NCBI GenBank assembly: GCA_963821925.1 | Contig: CAWGFO010000001.1 | Location: 310,001 to 374,000 of the forward strand | Direction of reading: 5' to 3' | DNA: 64,000 nucleotides | Source: JAOUEA01 sp963821925 | GTDB lineage: Bacteria > Actinomycetota > UBA4738 > HRBIN12 | Shown: positions 8,402 to 16,623 of the stretch, piece after piece | Layout: every line of letters begins with the position of its first letter | How positions within the stretch are numbered: the stretch's first letter is position 1 | Notes under the pieces: model-generated | What the model was told of the DNA's origin: nothing | What the model saw: the letters and a program-made list of their open reading frames with translations, nothing else | The model's database searches: none | Translations under genes and position numbers: made by a program

Positions 8402-9522
8402 ACACGGACATCCGCTTCCTGCAGCAGCTCGAGGACGACCTGACGGAGGCCGCGGCGCGCGAGACCGCCGTGCTCGCCGGGGCCGCCGACGACGAGATCT
8501 CGATCCACCGGTCGCGCCGCCTTCCCCGGCGCGAGCGGCACTGGGGCGCGATCGCGGCGGGGCTCGTGGCCTTCCTCGTGCTCGCCGGCAGCATCGGGTT
8601 CCTGAGCCAGAACACGGCGCAAGATGCGTCGACGGCGAGCGGCGCCGCGTTCGGGTCCCGGGAGGCTGCCGACGCGCCGGCGGCGCAGGCCAGTCCAGCC
8701 CCGACAGCGCCCACCGATAAGGGGGCGTTCGAGGGCGTCGGCGGAGCAGGGACCCGCGCCGGGACCCTAACCAGCGGCGGTGTCACCTACGACGCGGCCA
8801 GCGGCGGCGACCAAGCCGTGCCAGGCCTCCCAGCAACCCAGCAGCAGGGCGACCTCTCGAAGATCGTGCGCGACGGACGGATCGCGATCGTGGTGCCCGA
8901 CGGTGACTTCGACACGTCGCTCACGAGCGTCTCGCGGATCGCCACGAGCCTCGGCGGCTTCGTCCTCACGTCGTCCACCCGCGATCAGAACACCGGCACG
9001 TTCACGCTCCGGATCCCCGCGAAGAAGTTCGACGTCGCGATGGAGCGGCTGCGTGGGATCGGAGAGGTGAAGGCCGACGACGTGACCGGTCAGGACGTCA
9101 CGGCCGAGTTCATCGACCAGACGGCCCGCCTGCAGATCCTGCTCGACCGCCGCGACCTGCTGCAGAGCCTCCAGAACGAGGCCACGACGTCGTCGGAGAT
9201 CCTGCGACTCGCCGGCCTGATCGAACAGACGCAGCTCGAGATCGAGAAGACCCAGGGCCAGCTCCGCTACCTGAAGAACCAGGTCGCCGAGGCCACGATC
9301 AAGGTGGACCTCCGCGAGCGGCACGCCCCCGACGACACGCCCGAGCCGACCACCGACAACCCCAGCCTGGCCGACGCGATCCGCCTCGGATGGGAAGGGT
9401 TCCTGCGGGTGATCGGCGCCGTGATCGTGGGGCTGGGCTACCTGGTGCCGATCGCGCTGATCGGGCTGGCGATCTGGGGGGTCGTCACGCTGGTGCGGCG
9501 TCGGCGTCGCGAAGCCAGCTGA
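8398..9522 (+). CDS. DUF4349 membrane protein, likely partner of the ECF sigma factor
   Basis: A 374-residue protein. A cytoplasmic N-terminal stretch of about 55 residues precedes a transmembrane helix ('AIAAGLVAFLVLAGSIGF'). Then comes an Ala/Pro-rich linker and a DUF4349 domain: a 'RDGRIAIVVPDGDF' strand, 'RIPAKKFDVAMERL', a coiled-coil-like 'RLAGLIEQTQLEIEKTQGQL', and a second membrane helix near the C-terminus followed by a basic tail (RRRRREAS). Starting inside the sigma gene's stop, it probably controls or senses for that sigma factor; no zinc-finger anti-sigma motif is present, so this is inference from position. GGAGG lies eight bases before the ATG. Confidence 0.88.
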   Translation: MNTDIRFLQQLEDDLTEAAARETAVLAGAADDEISIHRSRRLPRRERHWGAIAAGLVAFLVLAGSIGFLSQNTAQDASTASGAAFGSREAADAPAAQASPAPTAPTDKGAFEGVGGAGTRAGTLTSGGVTYDAASGGDQAVPGLPATQQQGDLSKIVRDGRIAIVVPDGDFDTSLTSVSRIATSLGGFVLTSSTRDQNTGTFTLRIPAKKFDVAMERLRGIGEVKADDVTGQDVTAEFIDQTARLQILLDRRDLLQSLQNEATTSSEILRLAGLIEQTQLEIEKTQGQLRYLKNQVAEATIKVDLRERHAPDDTPEPTTDNPSLADAIRLGWEGFLRVIGAVIVGLGYLVPIALIGLAIWGVVTLVRRRRREAS

Positions 9523-10052
9523 GCGCCCGGAACCGTTCGGCCGCCGTCGAGGCGACCGCGCGCATCCTCCCCGTCGCGGCCCTCGGTGGCGCCGAACCAC
9601 GCGTCGGCCTCCATCCACGCCACTTCGATCTCGTCGTCGGATCGGAGCCGGCCCTCGGCTCGGAACGCGTCGACCGAGCCGTAGCGCGTGACCGAGGCAT
9701 CGAGATCGTGCGCCGGGAACTCCTCGCCGTAGGGCGCCATCTCGGCCAGGTGCCCGAGCGCCCACAGCAGGACGCCGAGGGCCTCCCGGCGCCAGAGGGC
9801 ATCGTCGATCGCGGGCTTGGGCCACGCCCCGGACGCCGCCTCGAAGAGCCGGCGCTCCGTCTCGGTGACGGCGTGGGTCAGTGACTCACGTTCCAGCCAG
9901 CGGTCGGTCTCGTCGCGGGCGGCCTCCGCCTGCGCGACGCGCGTGGGCTCGTGTTGGAACTCGCCCAGCGCCAGCTCGATCGTCGCGCGCCGGGCGAACG
10001 CGTACAGCACGAGGGCCCGGTCGGAGACCTGGTCGACGGCGGGACGGGTCAT
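9485..10052 (-). CDS. DUF4272 protein with a C-terminal frameshift
   Basis: The first 160 residues match the DUF4272 family ('RREALGVLLWALGHLAEMAPYG'). Near 9556-9570 the reading shifts: the initial frame continues into basic filler and stops at 9438. The neighbouring frame gives 'AVASTAAERFRALSWLRD', the expected family ending, and stops at 9485. One inserted or deleted base explains this. Even when repaired, the 3' end overlaps the convergent DUF4349 gene by 38 bases. It starts 16 bases after recR on the same strand and may share that transcript. The function of DUF4272 proteins is not established. Confidence 0.7.
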
Positions 10053-10068
10053 CGGCGGCGGATCCCGG

Positions 10069-10665
10069 TCACATCTCGCGGCGGCCCTCGAGGGCCTGCG
10101 ACAGGGTGACCTCGTCGGCGTACTCGAGGTCGCCGCCCACCGGGAGGCCGCTCGCGAGCCGCGTCACGCGGATCCCGAGCGGCTTCAGCAGGGCGGCGAC
10201 GTACATCGCGGTGGCGTTCCCCTCCAGGTTCGGGTTCGTCGCGAGGATCACCTCCTGCACGTGGTCGCGTTCGACCCGGTCGAGCAGCTCCTGCACGCGA
10301 AGGTCGTCGGGACCGATGCCGTCGAGCGGGCTGATCGCGCCACCCAGGATGTGGAACCGCCCGTGGATCAGTGCGGCCTTCTCGAGGGTGGCGGCGTCCT
10401 TCGGCTCCTCGACCACGCACAGCTGGGTTCGATCGCGCGACTCGTCGCGGCAGATCCGGCAGAGGTCGCCCTCGGCGACGTTGCCGCATTCACGGCAGAA
10501 GGAGATGCGCTCCTTGGCCTGGATGATCGCCTGCGCGAGGCGTTTCGCGTCGTCGATCGGCGCCTTGACCAGCCAGAATGCGAGCCGCTGGGCCGACTTC
10601 GGACCGACGCCGGGCAGCCGCGCCAGCTCGTCGATCAGCTCCTGGATCGGGCCCTCGTACGCCAC
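10069..10665 (-). CDS. recR: Recombination mediator RecR
   Basis: A 198-residue RecR. Order of elements: helix-hairpin-helix 'LARLPGVGPKSAQRLAFWLV', the four-cysteine zinc finger CREC...CRIC, then the Toprim domain with 'LCVVEEPKDAATLE' and 'GAISPLDGIGPDDL'. With RecF and RecO it loads RecA on SSB-coated gaps and ends. It begins three bases after the stop of dnaX, the usual linkage, but the ybaB/ebfC gene often found between dnaX and recR is missing. Full length, all key residues visible. Confidence 0.97.
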   Translation of the reverse strand: MAYEGPIQELIDELARLPGVGPKSAQRLAFWLVKAPIDDAKRLAQAIIQAKERISFCRECGNVAEGDLCRICRDESRDRTQLCVVEEPKDAATLEKAALIHGRFHILGGAISPLDGIGPDDLRVQELLDRVERDHVQEVILATNPNLEGNATAMYVAALLKPLGIRVTRLASGLPVGGDLEYADEVTLSQALEGRREM

Positions 10666-10668
10666 GCG

Positions 10669-12489
10669 CTACCCCGCGTCTCCGGAGGGGTCGGCCGGCG
10701 TGGCGCCCAGCATCTCCTGGACGCGGCGGAGCGCCTCGGCCTCGTCGGGGACGTCCTCCTCGTCGACGACCTCCACGGCCGCGATCCCGCCGGCCGGCTC
10801 GCGCGCCTCGCGGACGACGCACGTGATGGCCGGCGAGATACCGAAGAGGTCGTTCAGGGCCGCGCGCAGGTCGTCCTGCCGCTCGGCGACCTTCTGCGGG
10901 CCGACCTTGCGGTCGGGCGGGAACGCGAGCTCGAGGGTCTCGCCGTCATACGCGCTGACGGTGGCCGACTCCAGGATCGCCTTCAGGATCATCTGGCGGC
11001 TCGTGCCCAGGTGATCGATCAGGGCGGGCCAGGACCGGCGGAGCATCGTGACGTCGACGCTGCCGGCGTCGGCCGCGTGCGGGACCGGCATCTGGGTCGA
11101 GGGCCCGGAGGGCTCGGGCGCCGGCTCGGCCTCGGCAACTGGCTCGGGCTCGGCCGCCCCGACGATCACGACGTCGTCGTCCGGGACGGGCTCCCCCGGG
11201 GTATCGGCGACCGGCGCCGGCTCCGGGACCGCGATCGGCTCCGCCGGCGCGGGCACCTCGACATCGTCGGCCGGGCTCGGCGGTGCGGCGTGGACGGCCG
11301 AGGCCGGCGGCACCAGGGAGCCGGCTTCGAGGTTCGCGAGACGCTCCAGCCGCTCGAGCCGAGCGACCAGCCCGGCGGGGCTCGGGTCGGTGTCGGGGAT
11401 CGTCGCGCGCACGAGCGCGAGCTCGAGCGAGATCCGCGGCGAGGTCGTCCAGCGCATGTCCTGCTGGGCGGCGAGCAGCAGGGAGATCACGCGGGCGAGC
11501 TCGCCCGGCGTGTACTTCTCAGCCTGGATCCGCAGGGCGTCGTAGGCATCGGCCGCCACGTCGATCAGGTCCTGCTGTCCCGGCGCGGTCTTCACGAGCA
11601 GCAGGTTCCGGAAGTGTCCGAGCGACTCCGCCGTGACGTTCCGGAGGTCCTGCCCGTCCTGGACGAGCCGGTCGACCACCTCGAAGGCAGTACGGGCGTC
11701 GCCCACCGCGACCGCGTCGGCCAGCTCGTGCTGGACCTCGCCTCGAGGCGCGCCGAGCAGGGCACGGATCGCGTCGTCGTCGATCGTCGCGCCGCCGAGC
11801 ACGCTCGCCTGGTCCAGCAGCGAGATCGCGTCACGGGCGGATCCCTCGGCCTGGCGCGCGATCGCGTGCGCGGCCGACCGCTCGAGCGTCACGCCCTCGC
11901 GCTCCGCGATGTCGGCGAGGTGGTCGGCCAGCTGCTCCATCGAGAGCCGCCGGAAGTCGAACCGCTGGCACCGTCCGACGATCGTCGGCGGCATCTTGTG
12001 GGGCTCGGTGGTGGCGAGCACGAACCGCACGCCGGCCGGCGGCTCCTCGAAGACCTTCAGCAGGGCATCGAATGCCTCGCGGGAGAGCCGCTGAGCCTCG
12101 TCGATGATGTAGACCTTCTCGCGGCCCTGCACCGGCGCGGTCGGCGCCTTCTCGCGGAGCTCGCGAGCGTCCTCGACCCCACCGTGGCTGGCGGCGTCGA
12201 TCTCGACGACGTCGAGGTGCGTGCCCTCGCGGATCGACACGCACTGCGAGCACACGCCACATGGCTCGGCCGTGGGGCCCTGCTCGCAGTTGACCATCTT
12301 CGCGAGGATCCGGGCGGTGGAGGTCTTGCCCGTCCCGCGCGGCCCGCAGAAGAGGAACGCGTGGTGCAGGCGACCCTCGCGGATCGCACCGGTGAGCGCG
12401 CGCACCACGTGGTCCTGCCCGAGGACCTCGGTGGGCGTCTGCGGCCGGTACCGGCGGTACAGGGCCTGGTGCTGCTTCTCGTCCGCCAC
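10669..12489 (-). CDS. dnaX: DNA polymerase III subunit gamma/tau
   Basis: The clamp-loader ATPase, 606 residues from a GTG at 12489. Walker A is GPRGTGKT at residues 49-56, the zinc module uses cysteines at about 68, 77, 80 and 83, Walker B is 'VYIIDEAQRLS', and sensor I lies in 'FVLATTEPHKM'. After about residue 370 there is a Pro/Ala/Glu-rich linker and then a tau C-terminal domain ('LRRSWPALIDHL'). The chosen start has GGAAAGG about seven bases upstream and begins the conserved 'ALYRRYRP' block; the frame stays open further upstream without similarity. The SRP RNA lies immediately upstream. Confidence 0.96.
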   Translation of the reverse strand: MADEKQHQALYRRYRPQTPTEVLGQDHVVRALTGAIREGRLHHAFLFCGPRGTGKTSTARILAKMVNCEQGPTAEPCGVCSQCVSIREGTHLDVVEIDAASHGGVEDARELREKAPTAPVQGREKVYIIDEAQRLSREAFDALLKVFEEPPAGVRFVLATTEPHKMPPTIVGRCQRFDFRRLSMEQLADHLADIAEREGVTLERSAAHAIARQAEGSARDAISLLDQASVLGGATIDDDAIRALLGAPRGEVQHELADAVAVGDARTAFEVVDRLVQDGQDLRNVTAESLGHFRNLLLVKTAPGQQDLIDVAADAYDALRIQAEKYTPGELARVISLLLAAQQDMRWTTSPRISLELALVRATIPDTDPSPAGLVARLERLERLANLEAGSLVPPASAVHAAPPSPADDVEVPAPAEPIAVPEPAPVADTPGEPVPDDDVVIVGAAEPEPVAEAEPAPEPSGPSTQMPVPHAADAGSVDVTMLRRSWPALIDHLGTSRQMILKAILESATVSAYDGETLELAFPPDRKVGPQKVAERQDDLRAALNDLFGISPAITCVVREAREPAGGIAAVEVVDEEDVPDEAEALRRVQEMLGATPADPSGDAG

Positions 12490-12599
12490 TCGCTGCCTTT
12501 CCGCGCCCGCGGGCGCTCCCCTCACCGGGGAAACGGATGTGGCCGTGCACCCGCCTCCGACCACGGACGACTCGGACGTTTCCTCGTCACGGGGCTCCA

Positions 12600-12694
12600 G
12601 TCAGGCATCCCTACGGCACCCACCAGGCTCCGCTTACGGCTGCTTCCTTCCGGACCTGACCGGGTTCGCGGTCTGGAGTCGCGTAGGACCCGAC
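12600..12694 (-). ncRNA. ffs: Signal recognition particle RNA, small (4.5S) type
   Basis: Read on the minus strand, the core contains GGTCAGGTCCGGAAGGAAGC followed by AGCCGTAAGCGGAG, the near-invariant SRP54-binding helix 8 with its GGAA tetraloop. Flanking arms pair (GTC.GGG.TCCTACG with CGTAGGGATGCCTGAC), giving a 95-base rod. The pairing may extend further (CACGG at 12709 with CCGTG at 12588), so the transcript could be about 120 bases. SRP RNA with Ffh targets nascent membrane proteins. Its position just upstream of dnaX is common in bacteria. Confidence 0.87.
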
Positions 12695-12843
12695 CTTCAA
12701 CGCTCCGTGGCAAGGGCTGCCCCGGACCATCCGGGCCTCGGGCGGGGATTCAGCCCCGCTGAAGCGGATCGCGGGTTACAGGGCACCGCTGGCTCCCCAC
12801 CTAGCACGGCCACGCGGGGAGTATACGCGGGGCGCCCGACAGG

Positions 12844-13185
12844 TCAGCAGGCGCCGCGCGGCGTCCGCTCGCCGACCGACCGATCGAGCCGGAGCGAGGG
12901 CGTCAGGAGCAGCACGACGGCCGCCAGGTTCAGCCCCACGAGCGCCCAGATGCCCGGCTCCCACGGCCACACCGCGCCCAGCAGGAGCAGCAGCACGGCG
13001 GAGGCGTGGAACAGCATCGCCACCAGCCACGCCCATCGTGATCCCTTCACGATGCCGACCAGGACGAGCACGCCGATCACGGCGGGCACGATCCTGATCT
13101 GGGTGTCGAACAGGGACAGCGACGTCACGACGATCGCGACCACGACGACGACGTACGCCCAGACGAGCCTCGGGACATCTCTCAC
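12844..13185 (-). CDS. Small membrane protein, about three to four helices
   Basis: A 113-residue hydrophobic protein with segments around 'WAYVVVVVAIVVTSLSLF', 'AVIGVLVLVGIV', 'LVAMLFHASAVLLLLLGAV' and 'WALVGLNLAAVVLLLT', ending in a charged tail. The GTG start at 13185 is preferred over a TTG at 13236 because TACCCT lies exactly six bases upstream, the leaderless arrangement seen repeatedly here. No family recognised; function unknown. It sits between the SRP RNA and a divergent secreted protein gene. Confidence 0.7.
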   Translation of the reverse strand: MRDVPRLVWAYVVVVVAIVVTSLSLFDTQIRIVPAVIGVLVLVGIVKGSRWAWLVAMLFHASAVLLLLLGAVWPWEPGIWALVGLNLAAVVLLLTPSLRLDRSVGERTPRGAC

Positions 13186-13191
13186 GCCATC

Positions 13192-13197
13192 AGGGTA
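13192..13197 (-). promoter_or_regulatory. -10 box of the small membrane protein gene
   Basis: TACCCT on the minus strand, six bases before the GTG at 13185; leaderless geometry. Confidence 0.5.
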
Positions 13198-13290
13198 CGG
13201 GTCGCGGGAACCGCACCTCACCGTCCGGCCGTCCAAGGAACGTCACTCGCCCGGCCGGCGACCCCGCACCGACCGACAAGGAGGACCCTC

Positions 13291-13791
13291 ATGCAGATCC
13301 GCTCCCGCGCCGTCGTGGCGCTGCTCGCCTCGATCGGCGTCCTGGTGGGCGCCGGCGTCGCCGCCGCGGTCGCCGACCAAACTCCCGCCTGCGGGGAGCA
13401 GGTCTACGGCACCGGCCCCGACGCCACCGTTTCGTACACGATGTGTCCCGGCGACCCCGGCGTGCGTCCCGAGCCCGTGCCCGGTCCCCAGATCGTCGAA
13501 CCCACGCCCGGGATGGCGAACGTCCGGGCCCGGCCCTTCGACACGGCGACCGTCGGGGACGACGACCGCACGGTGACGATCGACTTCTGGAGCGGGATCG
13601 AGCCGTGCACGGTGCTCGATCACGTCGCCGTCGACTACGGCGCCCGCGACGTGACGGTCACGCTCTTCGAGGGGAACGACCCCGACGCCGGGGACGTCGC
13701 CTGCATCGAGATCGCCGTGCAGAAGCAGGTCGTGATCGTGCTCGACGAGCCGCTCGCCGGGCGGACGCTCGTGGACGGCGCGACGTCGTGA
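13291..13791 (+). CDS. Secreted hypothetical protein
   Basis: A 166-residue exported protein. AAGGAGG stands a few bases before the ATG, which fixes the start. The signal peptide is 'RAVVALLASIGVLVGAGVAAAVA'. The mature part has four cysteines (in 'TPACGEQ', 'YTMCPGD', 'EPCTVLD' and 'VACIEIA'), suggesting two disulfides, and a beta-rich C-terminal half ('RDVTVTLFEGNDPD', 'QVVIVLDEPLAGRTLVDG') seen in several small actinobacterial secreted proteins of unknown role. It is transcribed alone. Confidence 0.82.
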   Translation: MQIRSRAVVALLASIGVLVGAGVAAAVADQTPACGEQVYGTGPDATVSYTMCPGDPGVRPEPVPGPQIVEPTPGMANVRARPFDTATVGDDDRTVTIDFWSGIEPCTVLDHVAVDYGARDVTVTLFEGNDPDAGDVACIEIAVQKQVVIVLDEPLAGRTLVDGATS

Positions 13792-13800
13792 CGCGGCGCC

Positions 13801-14553
13801 TCAGCCCCTGACCCAGATCTCCCACTCCGAGACCGTCGCGAACCCGAGGGCTTCGTACATCGGCCGCGCCATCTCTGATGGATGCAGCCACGCGAGGTCC
13901 GAGGGGAAGGCCCGTGCCGCGTGCACGGTGAGCGCGGCGCCGATCCCCCGGCGCCGCGCCTCGGGCACCACGGCGACGCCCATCACGCTGACGGCCCCCT
14001 GCACGAGGTAGCCGGCCGAGATCCCGACGGGGTCGTCACCCTCCCAGGCCACGAAGGTGTGCACGCCGTCGACCCCGCGGGCCCCCGCCCCGTAGAACGT
14101 CATCCCCACCGCGGGATCGTCGTCGAAGGCCGCGACGCCGACCGCGACGAGCGCTCCGACGTCCGCGTCGGTCGACACCGGGCGGATCTCGACGCCGGGC
14201 GCGGGTGGCGCCTCGGGCAAGGACCCGGGATCCACCGCCATCGCCGGGCGTTCCAGCAGCAACGCGAGGCCCAACGACCGCAGCGCGTCGTCCACCCGCG
14301 GGTGGCGGCCCCGCTGCAGGTTCACCCCGAGCGCGTGGCCGCGTCGCACGAACTCTGCCTCCGCGAGGTGGAGGGAGCCGAGGGCGTCATCGGGCTCGTG
14401 TTCGACCATCACGCCGTTGAGCGCCGGGTCGGGCTGGTTCGAGAACGCCAGCACGTAGCCGTCGAGATCGACCACCTCGGCGCCGGCGACCCGCTCGCGC
14501 CGCTTCCGCTCGGCGTCGACCACGCCCAGGGCGATCCGTTCCGCGATGTCCAT
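13801..14553 (-). CDS. GNAT family N-acetyltransferase
   Basis: A 250-residue protein whose C-terminal half is a GNAT domain: 'VMGVAVVPEARRRGIGAAL' is the acetyl-CoA-binding motif A with RRGIGAA, and 'MYEALGFATVSEWEIWV' ends the fold. The N-terminal half looks like a diverged GNAT copy, as in two-domain acetyltransferases. The acceptor is unknown. The start at 14553 precedes 'MDIAERIALGV'; the frame remains open upstream to 14778 but overlaps the divergent gene. Its 3' end converges on the secreted protein gene with a nine-base gap. Confidence 0.85.
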   Translation of the reverse strand: MDIAERIALGVVDAERKRRERVAGAEVVDLDGYVLAFSNQPDPALNGVMVEHEPDDALGSLHLAEAEFVRRGHALGVNLQRGRHPRVDDALRSLGLALLLERPAMAVDPGSLPEAPPAPGVEIRPVSTDADVGALVAVGVAAFDDDPAVGMTFYGAGARGVDGVHTFVAWEGDDPVGISAGYLVQGAVSVMGVAVVPEARRRGIGAALTVHAARAFPSDLAWLHPSEMARPMYEALGFATVSEWEIWVRG

Positions 14554-14597
14554 CGAACGGAGTGTGCCAGGCGCGGGGAGCGGGGTGGGTGTCCCGG

Positions 14598-14603
14598 TAG
14601 CCT
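14598..14603 (+). promoter_or_regulatory. -10 box of the HAD phosphatase gene
   Basis: TAGCCT six bases before the ATG at 14610. The geometry favours that ATG over the in-frame GTG at 14604. Confidence 0.6.
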
Positions 14604-14609
14604 GTGGCG

Positions 14610-15320
14610 ATGATCCCGGTCGATGCGGTGCTCGTGGATTTCGACGGAACGGCGTGCTCGCACGACGTCGCCGAGCACCTCCTGATCGAGTTCGGTGACC
14701 CTTCCTGGCCCGAGTGGGACGAAGCGGTCGACCGAGGGGAGGTGCCGCTCCGCGAGGCGATCCTGGCTCAGAACGCACTGCTCGGGGCCGACCGCGACAC
14801 GATGCTCGCGTTCGCGCTCGAGCACTGCCCGCTCGACCCCACCTTCGCCGCGTTCTGCGCGTGGCTCACCGACCGGGACGTCCCCGTCGCGATCGTCTCG
14901 GACGGATTCGGGTTCTACATCGGGCCGATCCTGGAGGCGGCCGGCCTGGGTCACGTGACGGTCCTCGCGAACGAGCAGCGATGGGATGACGCAGGGATGC
15001 CGGCGGGCATCACGTTCGCCCATCCGCATCCGGAGTGCGTCGGATGCGGGACCTGCAAGATGCGCGCCGTCACGATGTACCGCGAGGCACACGGCCCTGT
15101 GGCCTTCATCGGGGAGGGGCAGAGCGATCGCTACGGGGCGCTCTATGCGGACGTAGTCTTCGCGAAGGACGCCCTGCCCGGGTACTGCGAGGCCGACGGC
15201 GTGCCCTACCTCGCCTGGGAGCATTTCGACGACGTGCGCGCCAAGCTCGAGGGACTCGAGACCCTGCCCGGACCGGTCGCGCCGGTAGTGTGTCCGGGAT
15301 GGACGCTCCCCTCGACCTGA
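14610..15320 (+). CDS. HAD-superfamily phosphatase (MtnX / phosphoserine phosphatase-like)
   Basis: A 236-residue haloacid dehalogenase phosphatase. The nucleophile motif is DFDGTAC near the N-terminus, motif II is 'AIVSDGFGFY', and motif III/IV is 'FIGEGQSDRYGALYADVVFAKD'. A cysteine pair 'CVGCGTCK' in the middle is typical of the MtnX-like branch, which dephosphorylates a methionine-salvage intermediate, but no other salvage gene is nearby, so the substrate is open. It starts at 14610 behind TAGCCT with a six-base gap, and its end overlaps the next gene by 22 bases. Confidence 0.88.
   Translation: MIPVDAVLVDFDGTACSHDVAEHLLIEFGDPSWPEWDEAVDRGEVPLREAILAQNALLGADRDTMLAFALEHCPLDPTFAAFCAWLTDRDVPVAIVSDGFGFYIGPILEAAGLGHVTVLANEQRWDDAGMPAGITFAHPHPECVGCGTCKMRAVTMYREAHGPVAFIGEGQSDRYGALYADVVFAKDALPGYCEADGVPYLAWEHFDDVRAKLEGLETLPGPVAPVVCPGWTLPST
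15286..15291 (+). promoter_or_regulatory. -10 box of the tandem GNAT gene
   Basis: TAGTGT seven bases before the ATG at 15299, lying inside the end of the phosphatase gene; leaderless geometry and a possible internal promoter. Confidence 0.5.
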
Positions 15321-16252
15321 TCGCACTCCCCGCGGGACTCACCGCGCGACCCGCGACGATGGACGACCTCGATGCGGTCGTCGAGCTCGTGCGCGCCTGC
15401 GAGGAGCACGATTACGGTCGCGCCGAGCTCGACCCGGAGGACCTGGTCGTGGACTGGGCGCGACCCGGCATGGACCTCGCCGTGATGAGCGTTGCCCTGT
15501 TCGACGACGACGTGATGGTGGCCGAGGCCGAGGCGTTCCAGGGGCGTGGCGAGGTGAACATCCACCCCGTTCATCGCGGTCGCGGCATCGGCACCGCGAT
15601 CCTTCCGTGGCTCCACGAGATCGCGCGCTCCCAGGGGCCAACCCTCCGTCAGATCGCGCACGACACCGACACCGAGCGGCGTGGGTTCCTGCTTCATCAC
15701 GGCTATCGCGAGACCTTCACGTCGTGGGTCCTCGCGATCTCGCTCGAGGGCGGGATCGAGGCACCCGCTCTGCCGGCAGGGTTCGCCTTCCGCGACTTCC
15801 GCCCCGGCGTCGACGACCGCGAGACCCACCGGGTGATCGAGGACGCGTTCAGCGAGTGGGAGGGACGCCGGCCCGTCACCTTCGAGGACTGGGCCGGACT
15901 CACGATCGGGCGCGAGTCGTTCGACCCGTCGAACATGCTGCTGGCGGTCGACGAGATCACCGACGAGATCGTCGGTGCCGTGTTCATGATCGACTACGGG
16001 ATCGAGGACGGCTGGATCCAGCAGGTCGCGACGAAGGCGACGCACCGCCACCGTGGGATCGCCCGTGCGCTGCTGCACCGCGCGTTCCAGGTCTACGGCG
16101 AGCGCGGCAAGCGAACGGTTGAACTCAGCACCGACTCGCGCACGGGCGCCCTGGGTCTCTACGAGAAGGTCGGGATGCGCGTCTTCAGCTCGTACACGAA
16201 CTACGTGAAGGATCTCCGCCACGAGGCCGCGACCGCCCGTTCGGACTCATAG
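15299..16252 (+). CDS. Tandem-domain GNAT acetyltransferase
   Basis: A 317-residue protein made of two GNAT domains. The first has 'VNIHPVHRGRGIGTAILPWL' and the second 'VATKATHRHRGIARALLHRAF', each an acetyl-CoA pyrophosphate-binding loop (RGRGIGT and RHRGIAR). Duplicated GNATs of this layout include mycothiol synthase and many uncharacterised enzymes; the sequence does not settle the substrate. It overlaps the phosphatase gene by 22 bases but has its own TAGTGT box seven bases before the ATG. Confidence 0.88.
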   Translation: MDAPLDLIALPAGLTARPATMDDLDAVVELVRACEEHDYGRAELDPEDLVVDWARPGMDLAVMSVALFDDDVMVAEAEAFQGRGEVNIHPVHRGRGIGTAILPWLHEIARSQGPTLRQIAHDTDTERRGFLLHHGYRETFTSWVLAISLEGGIEAPALPAGFAFRDFRPGVDDRETHRVIEDAFSEWEGRRPVTFEDWAGLTIGRESFDPSNMLLAVDEITDEIVGAVFMIDYGIEDGWIQQVATKATHRHRGIARALLHRAFQVYGERGKRTVELSTDSRTGALGLYEKVGMRVFSSYTNYVKDLRHEAATARSDS

Positions 16253-16303
16253 TCTGCGAGCCACCCGTGCCAGACTCCTCCCTCGTCTACGAGGAGGATC
16301 CGG

Positions 16304-16486
16304 ATGAACGAGTGGTACGAGAACCGATCGGTGAAGATCGCCCTTGCGGTCGTGGTCGTGGTGACCGGGGTGGCGCTCGCGGTCACCACGGGCGACTCGT
16401 GGGCCGTCCGCTGGGTGACGCTGCTGCTCTCGCTGGACGTTGCCGCGCGACTCGCACTGCCACGCGGATCCAGGTCTGAACCCTAG
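16304..16486 (+). CDS. Small membrane protein, 60 residues
   Basis: An excellent ribosome site, GAGGAGG with a six-base spacer, supports the ATG at 16304. The product is mostly two hydrophobic segments ('IALAVVVVVTGVALAV' and 'VRWVTLLLSLDVAARLAL') with a basic C-terminus. No family recognised. It lies 51 bases after the tandem GNAT gene and runs toward the convergent tRNA-Ser gene. Confidence 0.72.
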   Translation: MNEWYENRSVKIALAVVVVVTGVALAVTTGDSWAVRWVTLLLSLDVAARLALPRGSRSEP

Positions 16487-16520
16487 GCCGGCACCCGCCA
16501 TCCGGTGCGCCAAGAGGTTC

Positions 16521-16610
16521 TGGCGGTGGCCGAGGGATTCGAACCCTCGAGAGAGTTGCCCCCCTACACGCTTTCCAGGCGTGTCCCTTCGGCCGCTCGG
16601 GCAGGCCACC
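16521..16610 (-). tRNA. tRNA-Ser (anticodon GGA)
   Basis: A 90-base class II tRNA with a long variable arm. The acceptor stem pairs GGTGGCC with GGCCACC, the anticodon loop is CTGGAAA, the T arm contains GGTTCGAATCC, the discriminator is G and CCA is encoded. It decodes UCC/UCU. Its promoter matches that of the other tRNA-Ser at 20237. Confidence 0.96.
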
Positions 16611-16617
16611 GTCGACG

Positions 16618-16623
16618 AGTCTA
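16618..16623 (-). promoter_or_regulatory. -10 box of tRNA-Ser(GGA)
   Basis: TAGACT followed by CGTCGAC directly before the mature 5' end. The same 13 bases precede tRNA-Ser(CGA). The seven-base gap puts the start of transcription at or within a base or two of the mature tRNA end. Confidence 0.65.

Noticed and set aside
10669..12489. Programmed frameshift in dnaX making gamma
   Set aside because: I see no A-rich slippery heptamer; the single frame encodes a full tau-like protein.
9817..12762. A 981-codon open frame on the plus strand opposite dnaX and recR
   Set aside because: It is the antisense of two certain genes, has the Arg/Asp/Gly-rich composition of GC-driven shadow frames and no domain.
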